From assembly GCF_030159095.1 (NCBI RefSeq), contig NZ_BRXS01000005.1, positions 248,001-312,000 on the forward strand: a stretch of DNA of 64,000 nt, written 5' to 3'. A program made the position numbers and the translations under genes. Shown here one piece after another: positions 24,280 to 35,724 of this stretch. Positions within the stretch are counted from its first letter, which is position 1. Every line of letters starts with the position of its first letter. The notes under the pieces were generated by a model. That model made no database searches. It was given only the letters and a program-made list of their open reading frames with translations, and was not told where the DNA came from. This DNA is from Roseisolibacter agri (GTDB taxonomy: Bacteria > Gemmatimonadota > Gemmatimonadetes > Gemmatimonadales > Gemmatimonadaceae).

Positions 24280-27081
24280 ATGTCACACTCCGAGATCCGG
24301 CCCGGCATCCGGCGCCTGTTCCGCCTCGCGGTCCTCCGCCGCGACCTCGCGCACGACGACGCCGACGCGGAGATCCGCCTCCACCTGCAGCTGCGCGCCG
24401 AGCAGCTGACGCGCGAGGGGATGTCGCCCGAGGCCGCGCGCGCGGAGGCCGAGCGGCGCTTCGGCTCCCTCGACGAGGCGCGCGAGCGCCTGCACGCCTC
24501 GGCCGCGCGTCGCGAGGATCGCCTCCGCTTCCGCGAGACGCTCGGCAGCATCGCGCAGGACCTGCGGCTCGCGCTGCGCGGGCTGCGACGCGCGCCCGGC
24601 TTCACCGCGGTCGCCGTCGTCTGCATCGCGCTCGGCGTCGGCGCCAACGCGGCCGCGTACTCCGTGTTCGAGGAGCTGCTCCTGCAGCCGCTCCCGGTGC
24701 ATGCGCCCGAGCAGCTCGTGAACCTGTCGGCGCCCGGGCCGAAGCCCGGCAACGACCAGTGCAACCAGTCCGGCGCGTGCGAGGACGTCTTCAGCTTCCC
24801 GACGTTCCGCGCGCTGCAGCAGGCGACGCAGAGCGGGCTGTCCGGCGTCGCCGCGCACCGCCTCTTCCTCGCCAGCGTCGCCGTGGACGGCCGCGCCGCG
24901 CAGGGCGACGGCGTGTTCGTCTCGGGCTCGTACTTCTCCGTGCTCGGCCTCACGCCGGCGCTCGGGCGGCTGCTCGGCCCCGCGGACGACGTCGCGCCGG
25001 GCGCGCACGCGGTCGCCGTCGTCAGCCATGACTACTGGACATCGCAGCTCGGCGGCGATCCGACGGTGATCGGCAAGCGCCTGCTCGTGAACGGGAAGCC
25101 GCTGACCCTCGTCGGCGTGGCCCCGCGCGGCTTCCAGGGCACCACGCTCGGCCTGCGCCCGTGGGTGTTCGTGCCGATCCTGCAGGCCGCGGAGCTCGAT
25201 CCGTTCTTCGGCCCCAGCAGCGACTTCGCGAGCCGCACGCGCTACTGGGCGTACCTGTTCGGCCGCCTGCGTCCGGGGACGTCGATCGCGCAGGCGCAGG
25301 CGGCGCTCACCACCGTCTACCGTCCGCTGCTGCGCGACCTCGAGCTGCCGCTGCACGCGGAGATGAGCGCCACGACGAAGGCGCGCTTCCTCGCGCGCGA
25401 GGTCGCCGTGACCGACGGCCGCCACGGACAGAGCACGCTGCGCGGCTCGACGCGCACGCCGCTCGTGTTCCTGTTCGCGATCACGGGGCTCGTCGTGCTG
25501 ATCGCGTGCGCCAACATCGCCAACCTGCTGCTGGTGCGCGGCGCCGGCCGCGCCGCCGAGATGGCCGTGCGCATGTCGCTCGGCGCGGGACGCCGGCGGC
25601 TGGTGCTGCAGCTGCTGGCCGAGTCGCTGGTGCTGGCGGTGGTGGGCGGGCTCGTGAGCATCGTGGTCGCGTACGGGATGCTGCGCGTGATCGGCTCGTT
25701 CATCCCTGCAGCGTCGGTGGGCTTCGGGGCGATGCTGTCGCTCGAGCTGCGGCCGTCGGTGCTGGTGTTCGCGGGCGTCGTGTCGCTGGCGACGGGGCTG
25801 CTGTTCGGGCTCTTCCCGGCGCTGCACGGCACGCGCTCGGAGCTGGTGACGGCGATCCGCAGCGGCGCGGGGCAGATCCCGGGCGGGCACCGCGCGGCGT
25901 CGCGCTTCCGCAGCACGCTGGTGACGGCGCAGATCGCGATATCGGTCGCGCTGCTGGGATGCGCGGGGCTCTTCGTGCGCAGCCTGCAGAACGTCGGCCG
26001 CGTGGACCTGGGGATGGAGACGCGGCGCGTGGTGCAGTTCGCGCTGCTGCCGCAGCTCAGCGGCTACGATGCGCGGCGCGCGCACGCGGCGCTGGCGCGC
26101 GCGGAGGACGAGGTGGCGGCGGTGCCGGGCGTCGTGGGCGTCGCGGCATCGGGCACGCCGCTGCTCACGGGGAGCAACAACGGCGGCAACGTGCGCGTCG
26201 AGGGCTTCGCGCGCGGGCCGGACACGGACGTCAACACGCGCCTGAACAGCGTGGGCCCGGGCTTCTTCCGCACGATGGGGATCCCGCTCGTGGCGGGGCG
26301 CGAGTTCGGGGCGGGCGACCGCATCGGCGCGCCGAAGGTCGCGGTGGTGAACGAGGCGTTCGCGCGCAAGTTCAACCTCGGCCGCGACGCGGTGGGCAAG
26401 CGCCTCGCGCGCGACGACGGCACGCCCGAGGGGACGTACGACGTCGAGATCGTGGGGCTCGTGCGCGACGCGCACTACAGCGGCGTGAAGGACGCGCCGC
26501 CTCCGATCCTGTACACGCCGCAGCGGCAGGACAGCACCGTGACGGCCGCGATGTTCTACGTGCGGGTGGCGGGCGCGCCGTCGCAGGTGCTGCGCGGCAT
26601 CCCGGCGGCAGTGGCGCGCGTCGACCGCAACCTGCCCGTGGCGCTGCTCAAGCCGATGGACCAGCAGGCGCGCGAGAACGTCTTCCTGGACCGGATGGTG
26701 GGCGCGCTGTCGGCGGGCTTCGCGGCGCTGGCGACGCTGCTGGCCGCGGTAGGGCTGTTCGGCGTGCTGGCGTACACGGTGGCGCAGCGCGCGCGCGAGT
26801 TCGGGGTGCGCATGGCCCTCGGCGCCGACGCGCGACGCGTGCGGGCGCTGGTGTTGGGGCAGATGGGGCGGATGGTGCTGGTGGGGAGCGTGGTCGGCGT
26901 GGCCGGCGCGCTGGCGGCGGGGCGCGCGGCGGGCTCGCTGCTCTTCGGCCTCGAGGGCCAAGACCCGACGGCGGTGGCGGCGGCGGTGCTGGTGCTCGGC
27001 GTGGTGGCGTTCGCGGCCGGCTGGGTGCCCGCGCGGCGGGCGGCGCGGGTCAGTCCGGCGGGGGCGCTGCGAGGAGAGTAG
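24280..27081 (+). CDS. ADOP-family MacB-like permease (module 1)
   Basis: A 933-residue inner-membrane protein. Residues 1-80 form the permease prefix domain (DADAEIRLHLQLRAEQLTREGMSPEAARAEAERRFG). Two MacB_PCD plus FtsX halves follow: first helix FTAVAVVCIALGVGANAA near residue 108, FtsX helices LVFLFAITGLVVLIACANIANLLLV near 395, second PCD from about 545, and a terminal FtsX segment (LAAVGLFGVLAYTVAQRAREFGVRM). This matches the ADOP (acidobacterial duplicated orphan permease) family, which lacks an adjacent ABC ATPase; none is seen here. Its role is unknown, possibly envelope signalling or efflux. A hairpin cluster follows the stop codon. Confidence 0.9.
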   Translation: MSHSEIRPGIRRLFRLAVLRRDLAHDDADAEIRLHLQLRAEQLTREGMSPEAARAEAERRFGSLDEARERLHASAARREDRLRFRETLGSIAQDLRLALRGLRRAPGFTAVAVVCIALGVGANAAAYSVFEELLLQPLPVHAPEQLVNLSAPGPKPGNDQCNQSGACEDVFSFPTFRALQQATQSGLSGVAAHRLFLASVAVDGRAAQGDGVFVSGSYFSVLGLTPALGRLLGPADDVAPGAHAVAVVSHDYWTSQLGGDPTVIGKRLLVNGKPLTLVGVAPRGFQGTTLGLRPWVFVPILQAAELDPFFGPSSDFASRTRYWAYLFGRLRPGTSIAQAQAALTTVYRPLLRDLELPLHAEMSATTKARFLAREVAVTDGRHGQSTLRGSTRTPLVFLFAITGLVVLIACANIANLLLVRGAGRAAEMAVRMSLGAGRRRLVLQLLAESLVLAVVGGLVSIVVAYGMLRVIGSFIPAASVGFGAMLSLELRPSVLVFAGVVSLATGLLFGLFPALHGTRSELVTAIRSGAGQIPGGHRAASRFRSTLVTAQIAISVALLGCAGLFVRSLQNVGRVDLGMETRRVVQFALLPQLSGYDARRAHAALARAEDEVAAVPGVVGVAASGTPLLTGSNNGGNVRVEGFARGPDTDVNTRLNSVGPGFFRTMGIPLVAGREFGAGDRIGAPKVAVVNEAFARKFNLGRDAVGKRLARDDGTPEGTYDVEIVGLVRDAHYSGVKDAPPPILYTPQRQDSTVTAAMFYVRVAGAPSQVLRGIPAAVARVDRNLPVALLKPMDQQARENVFLDRMVGALSAGFAALATLLAAVGLFGVLAYTVAQRAREFGVRMALGADARRVRALVLGQMGRMVLVGSVVGVAGALAAGRAAGSLLFGLEGQDPTAVAAAVLVLGVVAFAAGWVPARRAARVSPAGALRGE

Positions 27082-27125
27082 GGCGGCGGACTGCGGGCTG
27101 CCGATTCAAACGACAACTGCAAGAA

Positions 27126-27214
27126 GACAGGATGACAGGATGACGAGGAGGCTCCGCGTGGCGCGCTGCTCCAAGCGCCGGTGCGGAGCCTCCTCGTCAT
27201 CCTGTCATCCTGTC
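27126..27214. repeat. Hairpin element, GGATGA type, perfect 32-bp stem
   Basis: Arms 27126-27157 and 27183-27214 are perfectly complementary over 32 nt, beginning GACAGGATGACAGGATGACG and ending GAGGCTCCGC at the loop. The 25-nt loop starts GTGGCGC, the same tip region as in the other elements. It lies 44 nt after the permease stop codon and could act as a terminator. The near-identical hairpin at 61389-61477 is followed by the same junction sequence. Confidence 0.93.
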
Positions 27215-27249
27215 CAATGCCGTTCAGGGTCCGGCGCGCCGACCCCATT

Positions 27250-27389
27250 CGCCTTTGGAGAGGATACGGATTTTTCGGATGTAGCGGATGCTTCGGATCG
27301 CTCCGCGTGGCGGCGACGTCCCGTGCGCCACACGGAGCGATCCGGAGGATCCGTTCCGATCCGGAGCATCCGTATCCTCACCAAAGGCG
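27250..27389. repeat. Hairpin element, GGATGC type
   Basis: Imperfect inverted repeat with arms of about 60 nt, starting CGCCTTTGGAGAGGATACGG and ending with its complement. The stem is made of CGGAT-rich units such as CGGATGCTTCGGATCG. The tip (27301-27338) contains GCGTGGCGGCGACGTCCCG, the core shared by the family. With 27126-27214 it forms a two-hairpin composite also present at 61.4-61.65 kb. Confidence 0.9.
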
Positions 27390-27510
27390 AACAGGCTGGG
27401 CACGATGGTGGCTCTCGAGCGGGGAAGCAGGATCCGCAGCCCGAGTAAACCATCCGTGAAGTCCGTCGGTCCAACGCTCGACCCCCACGCGGGCCCGCGT
27501 GCGCGGTCGC

Positions 27511-27527
27511 ATTCTACAATGTAGAAT
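27511..27527. promoter_or_regulatory. Perfect 17-bp palindromic operator before permease 2
   Basis: ATTCTACA-A-TGTAGAAT is a perfect palindrome ending 7 nt before the permease ATG. The TACA/TGTA core is like BlaI/PadR-type operators. TACAAT within it could be a -10 box, which would place the transcript start almost at the ATG and give a leaderless message. No Shine-Dalgarno is visible. The probable ligand is the PadR protein encoded at the end of the same operon (30219). Confidence 0.75.
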
Positions 27528-27534
27528 CTGTCAC

Positions 27535-30210
27535 ATGCCCGTCCCCGACGTCCGTCACCCGCCGCCGCTGCCGCGGCTCCCGCTCGCGATCCTCCGCGCG
27601 CTCCTGCCGCGCGCGGAGCGCGACGAGGTGCTCGCCGACCTCGCGACCGAGTACGGCGAGCACGCCGCCGCCGGCGGGCAGCCCGCCGCCAGCCGCTGGC
27701 TCTGGCGCCAGGCGCTGCGCTCCGCGCCGGCGCTGCTCGGCTGGACGTGGTGGCGCGAGTGGACCGGATTCGAGCCCCGCGCGAACGCCTATCGGCCCGG
27801 AGGGCCCATGCTGAAGAGCTGGATCTCGGACGCGCGCTTCGCCGCGCGCCGCCTGCGCACCCGCCGCGCCTACACGCTGCTCGCCGTCCTCACCCTGGCG
27901 CTCGGGATCGGCGGCTCGGCGGCCGTCTTCGGCGTCGCGCGCCCGCTCCTCTTCGACCCGCTGCCCTACGCGCACGCCGACGAGGTGGGCACGCTCTGGA
28001 TGGGCGGCTGGTGGACCGAGGAGGAGTTCCTCTTCCTGCGCGGGAAGATCCCGGGCTTCCGCCAGGTCGCCGCGCACCGGCCGAGCGACGTGATCCTCCG
28101 CGGCGAGGACGGCGGGCCGACGCGCCTCCTCCCCGCGCGGCAGACGTCGTGGGAGCTGTTCGACGTGCTGGGCGCGCGGCCGATGCTCGGGCGCGGCTTC
28201 CGCGAGGGCGACGACGCGCAGGGCGCGGAGCCCGTCGTCGTCCTCAGCTACGGCCTGTGGCAGGAGCTCGGCGGCCAGCCGTCGGTGATCGGCAAGCGGC
28301 TCACCATCGATGGCGCGCCGCGCACGGTGATCGGCGTCATGCCGCGCGGCTTCTGGTTCCCGGATCCCGCGGTGCGCCTCTGGCACGCGCGCCCGCTCAA
28401 TCCCCAGGGGCGCAATGGCAGCTACTCGCTCACTGGCCGCACGCTGCCCGGCGTGCGCGTCGACGCGATGCAGCCGCAGCTCGCCAGCCTCGCGAAGACG
28501 CTCGCCGGCCGCTTCCAGTACTCGACCGCGGGCGACAAGACGAAAGATCCCGCGGTCACGCCGCTGCGCCAGGAGCTGCTCGGCTCCATGCGCCCGGCGC
28601 TGCTCGCGACGCTCGTCGTGATGGGGCTCATCCTGCTGATCGCGTGCGCCAACGTCGCGGCGCTCATGCTCGGCCAGGTCGAGGGCCGGTCGTCGGAGCT
28701 CGCAGTGCGCTCGGCGCTCGGCGCGAACCGCGGGCGCCTCACGCAGCAGCTCGTGGTCGAGGCACTGCTCGTCGGCGTGCTGGCCGCGGTGGTCGGTGGC
28801 GCGCTCGCGGCGCTCGGCTTCCGCCTGCTCGCGGGCGCGCTGCCGATCGGCGCGTGGGCCGAGAGCGCGCGCTTCGACTGGACGATGTTCGTGGCCGCGC
28901 TCGTGCTGGCGCTGGCGGCGGTGCTGCTGGTGGTGCTCGTGCCGTCGATCTCCCTCTGGCGCGGCGACCTGCGCGCGCGCATGGGGAGCGCGCGCACCGG
29001 CGGCATCCAGGGGCGCGGCGGACGACTGGAAGGCGCGCTCGTCGTCACCGAGGTCGCGCTCGCGATGCTCATCGCGTCGGGCGCGGCGCTGCTGGTGCGC
29101 AGCGTCTCCAACCTCTACGCGATCGATCCCGGCATCCGCACCGAGGGGCTGGCCGTGGTCGACGTGATGTCGAACCGCAGCCTCGGGGCGGGGCCGCGCC
29201 GGCAGACGCTCGACGAGATCTCGCGCGCGATGGCCGCGCTGCCGGGCGTGCGCGCGGTCGGTGTCGCGATGAAGCTCCCGCTGCGCGGCCAGGGGGACAG
29301 CTTCCCCCTCAGCGTCGAGGGGCGCGACGCGGGCGGGCAGGGGACGAACACGTACTTCCGCATCGTCACGCCGAACTACTTCGAGACGATGGGGATCCGG
29401 CTGCGCGACGGGCGGCTGTTCGACAACACGGACCGCATCTTCACCGACGCCGACAGCGTCGACGTGGTGATGTCGATCGTCGTCAACGAGGCGCTGGTGA
29501 AGAAGCACTTCCCCGGCGAGAACCCGATCGGCCGGCGGCTGGTGGGCGGCTTCGGCGCGCCGCAGCGCATCGTCGGCGTGGTCTCGAACGTCGCCGAGGG
29601 GAACCTCACCGACGACGACGAGGCGACGGTGTACTACCTCGCCGGCCAGGCGCCGATCTTCGGCGCGTCGGCATCGCTGGTGCTGCGCACGGCCGACGAC
29701 GCGAGCGCCGAGGCGGTGCTGGACGACGCGCGCCGCACGGTGACGACCGTCGCGCCGGAGTTCGCGGTGCAGGGCACGACCACGATGTCGCGCGTGCTCG
29801 ACGCCGCGGTGGGCCCCGCGCGCCAGGTGATGTCGCTGCTCGCGCTGCTCTCGTCGCTGGCGCTGGTGCTGGGCGCGGTCGGGATCTACGGCGTCATCGC
29901 GCACTTCGCGGCGCGCCGCAAGCGCGACTGGGCGATCAAGGTCACGCTCGGCCTCATGCCGCGGCGCGTGATCGGCAGCATCGTCGGGCAGGGCGCGGCG
30001 CTGGTGGGCGTCGGCGTGACGATCGGCCTCGTGGGGACCGCGGCGCTGGCGCGGCTGCTGGCCACCTTCCTCTTCGGCGTCGGCACGCTCGATCCGATCG
30101 CGTTCGCGGCCGCGGGCGTCGCGCTGCTGCTGGTGGGGCTGGCGGCGGCGCTGATCCCGGCGTGGCGTGCGGGGATGCTGAACCCGTCCGTCGTCCTCCG
30201 CGAGCAGTGA
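27535..30210 (+). CDS. ADOP-family permease with prefix domain 2 (module 2)
   Basis: An 891-residue inner-membrane protein. Residues 10-65 form the second type of permease prefix domain (LPLAILRALLPRAERDEVLADLATEYGEH), which carries no helix of its own. Two MacB_PCD/FtsX halves follow: helix YTLLAVLTLALGIGGSAAVFG near residue 118, FtsX helix LVVMGLILLIACANVAALML near 362, and a terminal FtsX part (GAVGIYGVIAHFAARRKRDWAIKVTLG). No ABC ATPase is nearby. The ATG at 27535 follows the palindromic operator directly; an earlier in-frame ATG would lie upstream of the operator. It is co-transcribed with a PadR gene 8 nt downstream, the reverse of modules 1 and 3. Confidence 0.9.
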   Translation: MPVPDVRHPPPLPRLPLAILRALLPRAERDEVLADLATEYGEHAAAGGQPAASRWLWRQALRSAPALLGWTWWREWTGFEPRANAYRPGGPMLKSWISDARFAARRLRTRRAYTLLAVLTLALGIGGSAAVFGVARPLLFDPLPYAHADEVGTLWMGGWWTEEEFLFLRGKIPGFRQVAAHRPSDVILRGEDGGPTRLLPARQTSWELFDVLGARPMLGRGFREGDDAQGAEPVVVLSYGLWQELGGQPSVIGKRLTIDGAPRTVIGVMPRGFWFPDPAVRLWHARPLNPQGRNGSYSLTGRTLPGVRVDAMQPQLASLAKTLAGRFQYSTAGDKTKDPAVTPLRQELLGSMRPALLATLVVMGLILLIACANVAALMLGQVEGRSSELAVRSALGANRGRLTQQLVVEALLVGVLAAVVGGALAALGFRLLAGALPIGAWAESARFDWTMFVAALVLALAAVLLVVLVPSISLWRGDLRARMGSARTGGIQGRGGRLEGALVVTEVALAMLIASGAALLVRSVSNLYAIDPGIRTEGLAVVDVMSNRSLGAGPRRQTLDEISRAMAALPGVRAVGVAMKLPLRGQGDSFPLSVEGRDAGGQGTNTYFRIVTPNYFETMGIRLRDGRLFDNTDRIFTDADSVDVVMSIVVNEALVKKHFPGENPIGRRLVGGFGAPQRIVGVVSNVAEGNLTDDDEATVYYLAGQAPIFGASASLVLRTADDASAEAVLDDARRTVTTVAPEFAVQGTTTMSRVLDAAVGPARQVMSLLALLSSLALVLGAVGIYGVIAHFAARRKRDWAIKVTLGLMPRRVIGSIVGQGAALVGVGVTIGLVGTAALARLLATFLFGVGTLDPIAFAAAGVALLLVGLAAALIPAWRAGMLNPSVVLREQ

Positions 30211-30218
30211 GCGCGCCC

Positions 30219-30557
30219 ATGAGCGAGTCGCCACACGCGCCGCTGGGCGTGTTCGAGGAGCAGGTGGTGGTCGCCGTGCTGCGCACGCGCGACGAGGCGT
30301 ACGGCATGCAGGTGCGCCGCGAGATCGAGCGCGTCACGGACCGCGACGTCGCGATCGGCGCCGTGTACGCGACGCTCGACCGGCTGGAGGCGAAGGGGCT
30401 GCTGCTCTCGACCCGCGTGCGCGCCGACGGTCCGTCGCGCCGGCTGTTCGCGGTGACGCCCGTCGGCGCGCGCGCCCTGGCCGACACGCGCGCGATGCGC
30501 GAGCGGCTGTGGCAGGGGGTGGACGTGCGGGGGTTGCTGGTTCTAGCGGGAACCTAG
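30219..30557 (+). CDS. PadR-family transcriptional regulator (module 2)
   Basis: A 112-residue PadR regulator of the subtype found with prefix-domain-2 permeases. It opens PLGVFEEQVVVAVLRTRDEAYGMQV and continues AIGAVYATLDRLEAKGLL and RRLFAVTPVGARAL. It is encoded 8 nt after the permease, so regulator and permease share the promoter with the 27511 palindrome, which this protein probably binds in an autorepression loop. Confidence 0.9.
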   Translation: MSESPHAPLGVFEEQVVVAVLRTRDEAYGMQVRREIERVTDRDVAIGAVYATLDRLEAKGLLLSTRVRADGPSRRLFAVTPVGARALADTRAMRERLWQGVDVRGLLVLAGT

Positions 30558-30561
30558 ACGG

Positions 30562-30807
30562 CTGCGTGCTGCGTGTTCCGTGCTGCGTGCACGACCTCGG
30601 GACGCGTCGTCGCACCGCGGAGACGGTGCCTGTGGGGAGGATGCGGATGCTTCCAATGAGAACGGATCATTCGGATCGCGCCTCGGAGCGCATGGGACGG
30701 CGCCGCCACGCGGGACGATCCGAAGCATCCGCCAACAATCCGAAGCATCCGAACCCCTCCAACGGGCACAGGGTCGGGCGCGTCGATGCCGGCCACGCAG
30801 CACGCAG
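30562..30807. repeat. Composite inverted-repeat element bounded by inverted heptamers (locus 3)
   Basis: The left end is CTGCGTG-CTGCGTG-TTCCGTG-CTGCGTG (30562-30589) and the right end CACGCAG-CACGCAG (30794-30807), so the heptamers form terminal inverted repeats. Inside is a GGATGC-type hairpin (about 30632-30772) with CGGATGCTTC units on one side and GAAGCATCCG units on the other. Its tip (GGAGCGCATGGGACGGCGCCG) is the family core read on the other strand. It lies between the convergent PadR and SGNH genes. Confidence 0.85.
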
Positions 30808-30822
30808 CTCGAGGATCTCGCC

Positions 30823-31584
30823 TCAGGGTCGGAGCGCCCGCTCGATCCCTGCCTCCACCAGCGGCGCCATCACCCGGTACCCCGCCTCGTTCGGATGCAC
30901 GCCGTCGCCCGACAGCTCCGCGCGCAGGCCGTCGCGCGCGTCGCGCATCGCCGCGTGCAGGTCCACGTACACGGCGCCGCGTCGCTCGGCGTGCGCCTTC
31001 AGCCACGCGTTGAGCGCGACGATCTTGGGCGCGGGCTCGAGGCCGCGCTTCCACGGATAGTCGTACGCCGGCAGCACCGACAGCAGCACGACGCGGATCC
31101 CGTTCGCCTGCGCGACGTCCACCATCGACGCGACGTTGTCCTCGATCATCGCCAGCGACGACGGGCCCGTGTTGCCCGCGATGTCGTTGGTGCCGGCGAG
31201 CAGCACGACGACCGCGGGGCGCAGCGCGACGACGTCCTGCCGGAAGCGCACCAGCATCTGCGGCGTCGTCTGCCCGCTGATGCCGCGGCCGACGTACGGC
31301 TTCCCGGGGAACATCGCGTCGAAGTGGCGCGCCCACCCCTCGGTGATCGAGTTGCCCATGAACACCACGCGCCGCTCGCCGGCGCGCGGCGGGCCGAGTC
31401 GGGCGTTGTCGTCGCGGAAGCGCGCGAGCCACGCCCAGTCGTTGTGGACGCGCTCCTCCTGCACGCGGCGCCGCTCGGCCACGGCGTCCGCGGTCGCCGT
31501 CTGCGCGCCGAGGGGGAGGGGGAGGGGGAGGGGGAGGGCGACGCAGAGCGCCAGCAGGGCGCGGCGGACGATGGGGACGCTCAC
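30823..31584 (-). CDS. Secreted SGNH/GDSL hydrolase
   Basis: A 253-residue exported hydrolase. The GTG start gives a signal peptide whose core is a Pro-Leu run (VALPLPLPLPLGAQ). SGNH block I is VVFMGNSITEGWARH (nucleophile Ser) near residue 66, the Gly block is GISGQTTPQ, block III is LLAGTNDIAGN and block V is LSGDGVHPNEAGY with Asp and His. All catalytic residues are present. The family includes carbohydrate and acyl esterases; similar secreted proteins act on acetylated glycans. It is divergent from the amidohydrolase gene across 93 nt. Confidence 0.9.
   Translation of the reverse strand: MSVPIVRRALLALCVALPLPLPLPLGAQTATADAVAERRRVQEERVHNDWAWLARFRDDNARLGPPRAGERRVVFMGNSITEGWARHFDAMFPGKPYVGRGISGQTTPQMLVRFRQDVVALRPAVVVLLAGTNDIAGNTGPSSLAMIEDNVASMVDVAQANGIRVVLLSVLPAYDYPWKRGLEPAPKIVALNAWLKAHAERRGAVYVDLHAAMRDARDGLRAELSGDGVHPNEAGYRVMAPLVEAGIERALRP
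31511..31538. repeat. GGGGGA simple-sequence repeat inside a signal-peptide coding region
   Basis: Four successive five-G tracts separated by single A, followed by a three-G tract, lie on the plus strand. On the coding (minus) strand they read as Pro-Leu codons of the SGNH hydrolase signal peptide. The unit is 6 nt, so gain or loss would change signal-peptide length without a frameshift. The G tracts could also form a G-quadruplex on the template strand. Confidence 0.8.
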
Positions 31585-33079
31585 GATCGGCTCTCTCGTT
31601 GAAAGGTCGCGTGAAGCATGCGCGTCCACGCACTCGCGGACCAGCGGTCGGTTGCACCGCCTCTCATTCAGGATGCCATGAAACGCTCGATCGGCACGAC
31701 CCTGCTCCTCACGCTCGCCGCGTGCGCGCCCGTGCGCGCGGCCGACGACGCGACCGGTGCGGCGCCAGCGCTCGCGATCGTCGGCGTCGCGGTGGCGGAC
31801 GGCACCACGCCCGCGCTGCGCCGCGACTGGACGGTCGTCGTGCGCGACGGCCGCATCGCCGCGGCGGGGCCCGCGTCGTCGGTGCGCGCGCCGCGCGGCG
31901 CGACGGTCGTCGACGGCAGGGGGCGCTACCTCGTGCCGGGGCTGTGGGACATGCACGTGCACCTCGACGGCAAGGACGCCGACTGGCTGCCGCTGCTGGT
32001 CGCGCACGGCGTGACCGCGGTGCGTGACGTCGGCACGCTGCGCGCGGCCGACGCGGACAGCGTGCGCCGCGTGGCGGCGGCGCGCGGGTGGCCGGTGCCG
32101 CGCGTGCTGGTCGCGGGCTTCGTCGTCGAGACGCCCGGCAGCCTCGCGTTCATGGAGCGGCTGGCGACGCTCGCCGCGTCGACGCCGCATCCCACGCCGC
32201 GCTGGCATCGCGGCCACGTCGCCGTCACCACGCCCGAGGCCGCGCTCGCGGTGTGCGACAGCGTGGCGCGCAGCGGCGGGCGGATGCTCAAGTTCATCGA
32301 TCCCGGCACGCCCGCGGTGCACGACGCGCTCGCGCGCGCCGCGCGCACGCACGGGCTGGCGCTCGTCGGCCACGCGCCGCAGGCGCTGCGCACGGTGGGG
32401 CCGTGGCGCGCGGTGGACGCGGGGCAGCGCAGCTTCGAGCACCTGTTCGGCTGGGCGAACGCGATCGACAGCATGCCCGACGCGTCGCGCGCCGCGCTCG
32501 CCGCGCGGATCCGCGAGCGCGACGCGGCGCTCGTGCCGACGCTGCTGGTGTCCGGGCAGGACCGCATCCCCACGGAGCGGTTCTGGGATCTCGTCACCGA
32601 CTCGCTCGGCCGCCTCGACCCGCGCAACCGGTGGATCTCGCCGCACGAGCGCTCGCAGTGGGCGGTGCGTCTGGGGATGCTGCGCGATCCGCTGCGGCCG
32701 GCGCCGTCGCTGGAGGCGCTGAACCGCGCGTACGACCGCGAGACCGCCGCGCTGCGCGTGCTGCACCGGCTGGGCGCGCCCGTGCTGCCGGGCACCGACC
32801 TCGGGATGTACCTCGTCTATCCCGGCAGCAGCCTGCACGAGGAGCTCGCGCTGCTGGCGCGCGAGGTCGGGATGACGCCGTTCGACGCGCTGCGCAGCGC
32901 GACGCTGGCGTCGGCGCGCTGGGCGGGCGTCGCGGACTCGGTGGGCAGCGTGCGCGCGGGGCAGGTCGCGGATCTCGTGCTGCTGGACGCCGATCCGCTG
33001 GCGGACGTCGCGCACCTCGCGCGGATCCGCGCGGTGGTCGTGGGCGGCCGACTCCACGACCGTACCGCGCTGGACGCGA

Positions 33080-35533
<2,454 letters not shown>

Positions 35534-35724
35534 GTGGAGCGTGGGCGCGGGCGGGGACGGGCGGGTCCGGCCGCGAGCGGCAAGTCGTGCGCCCCGGGTG
35601 ACGCGCATCACGAAATCGGCGGCGCCGTCGCCCCATCGGCACCGCGCCGGGCCCAAACGGGACGGGCCGCCGCGGCGTATCTTGTGGGCGGCCGTCCCCG
35701 CCCCCCGCTCCCGCCGCCCGCCGC

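Larger units (their letters stand above)
27082..27534. other. Gene-free region with two hairpin repeats and an operator
   Basis: A 453-nt gap between two ADOP permease genes. From left to right: a GC-rich motif (GCGGACTGCGGGCTGCCG, from 27087), hairpin 27126-27214, a linker with GGGTCCGGCGCGCC, hairpin 27250-27389, a partial inverted copy of the first motif (GGATCCGCAGCCCG, from 27431), and finally the operator at 27511-27527. No reading frame looks coding. Confidence 0.75.

Noticed and set aside
27082-27534. Insertion sequence or transposon remnant between the two permease genes
   Set aside because: The inverted repeats form hairpins with short loops, there is no transposase reading frame, and similar structures recur without coding content at five other places. 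A non-coding repeat family fits better.
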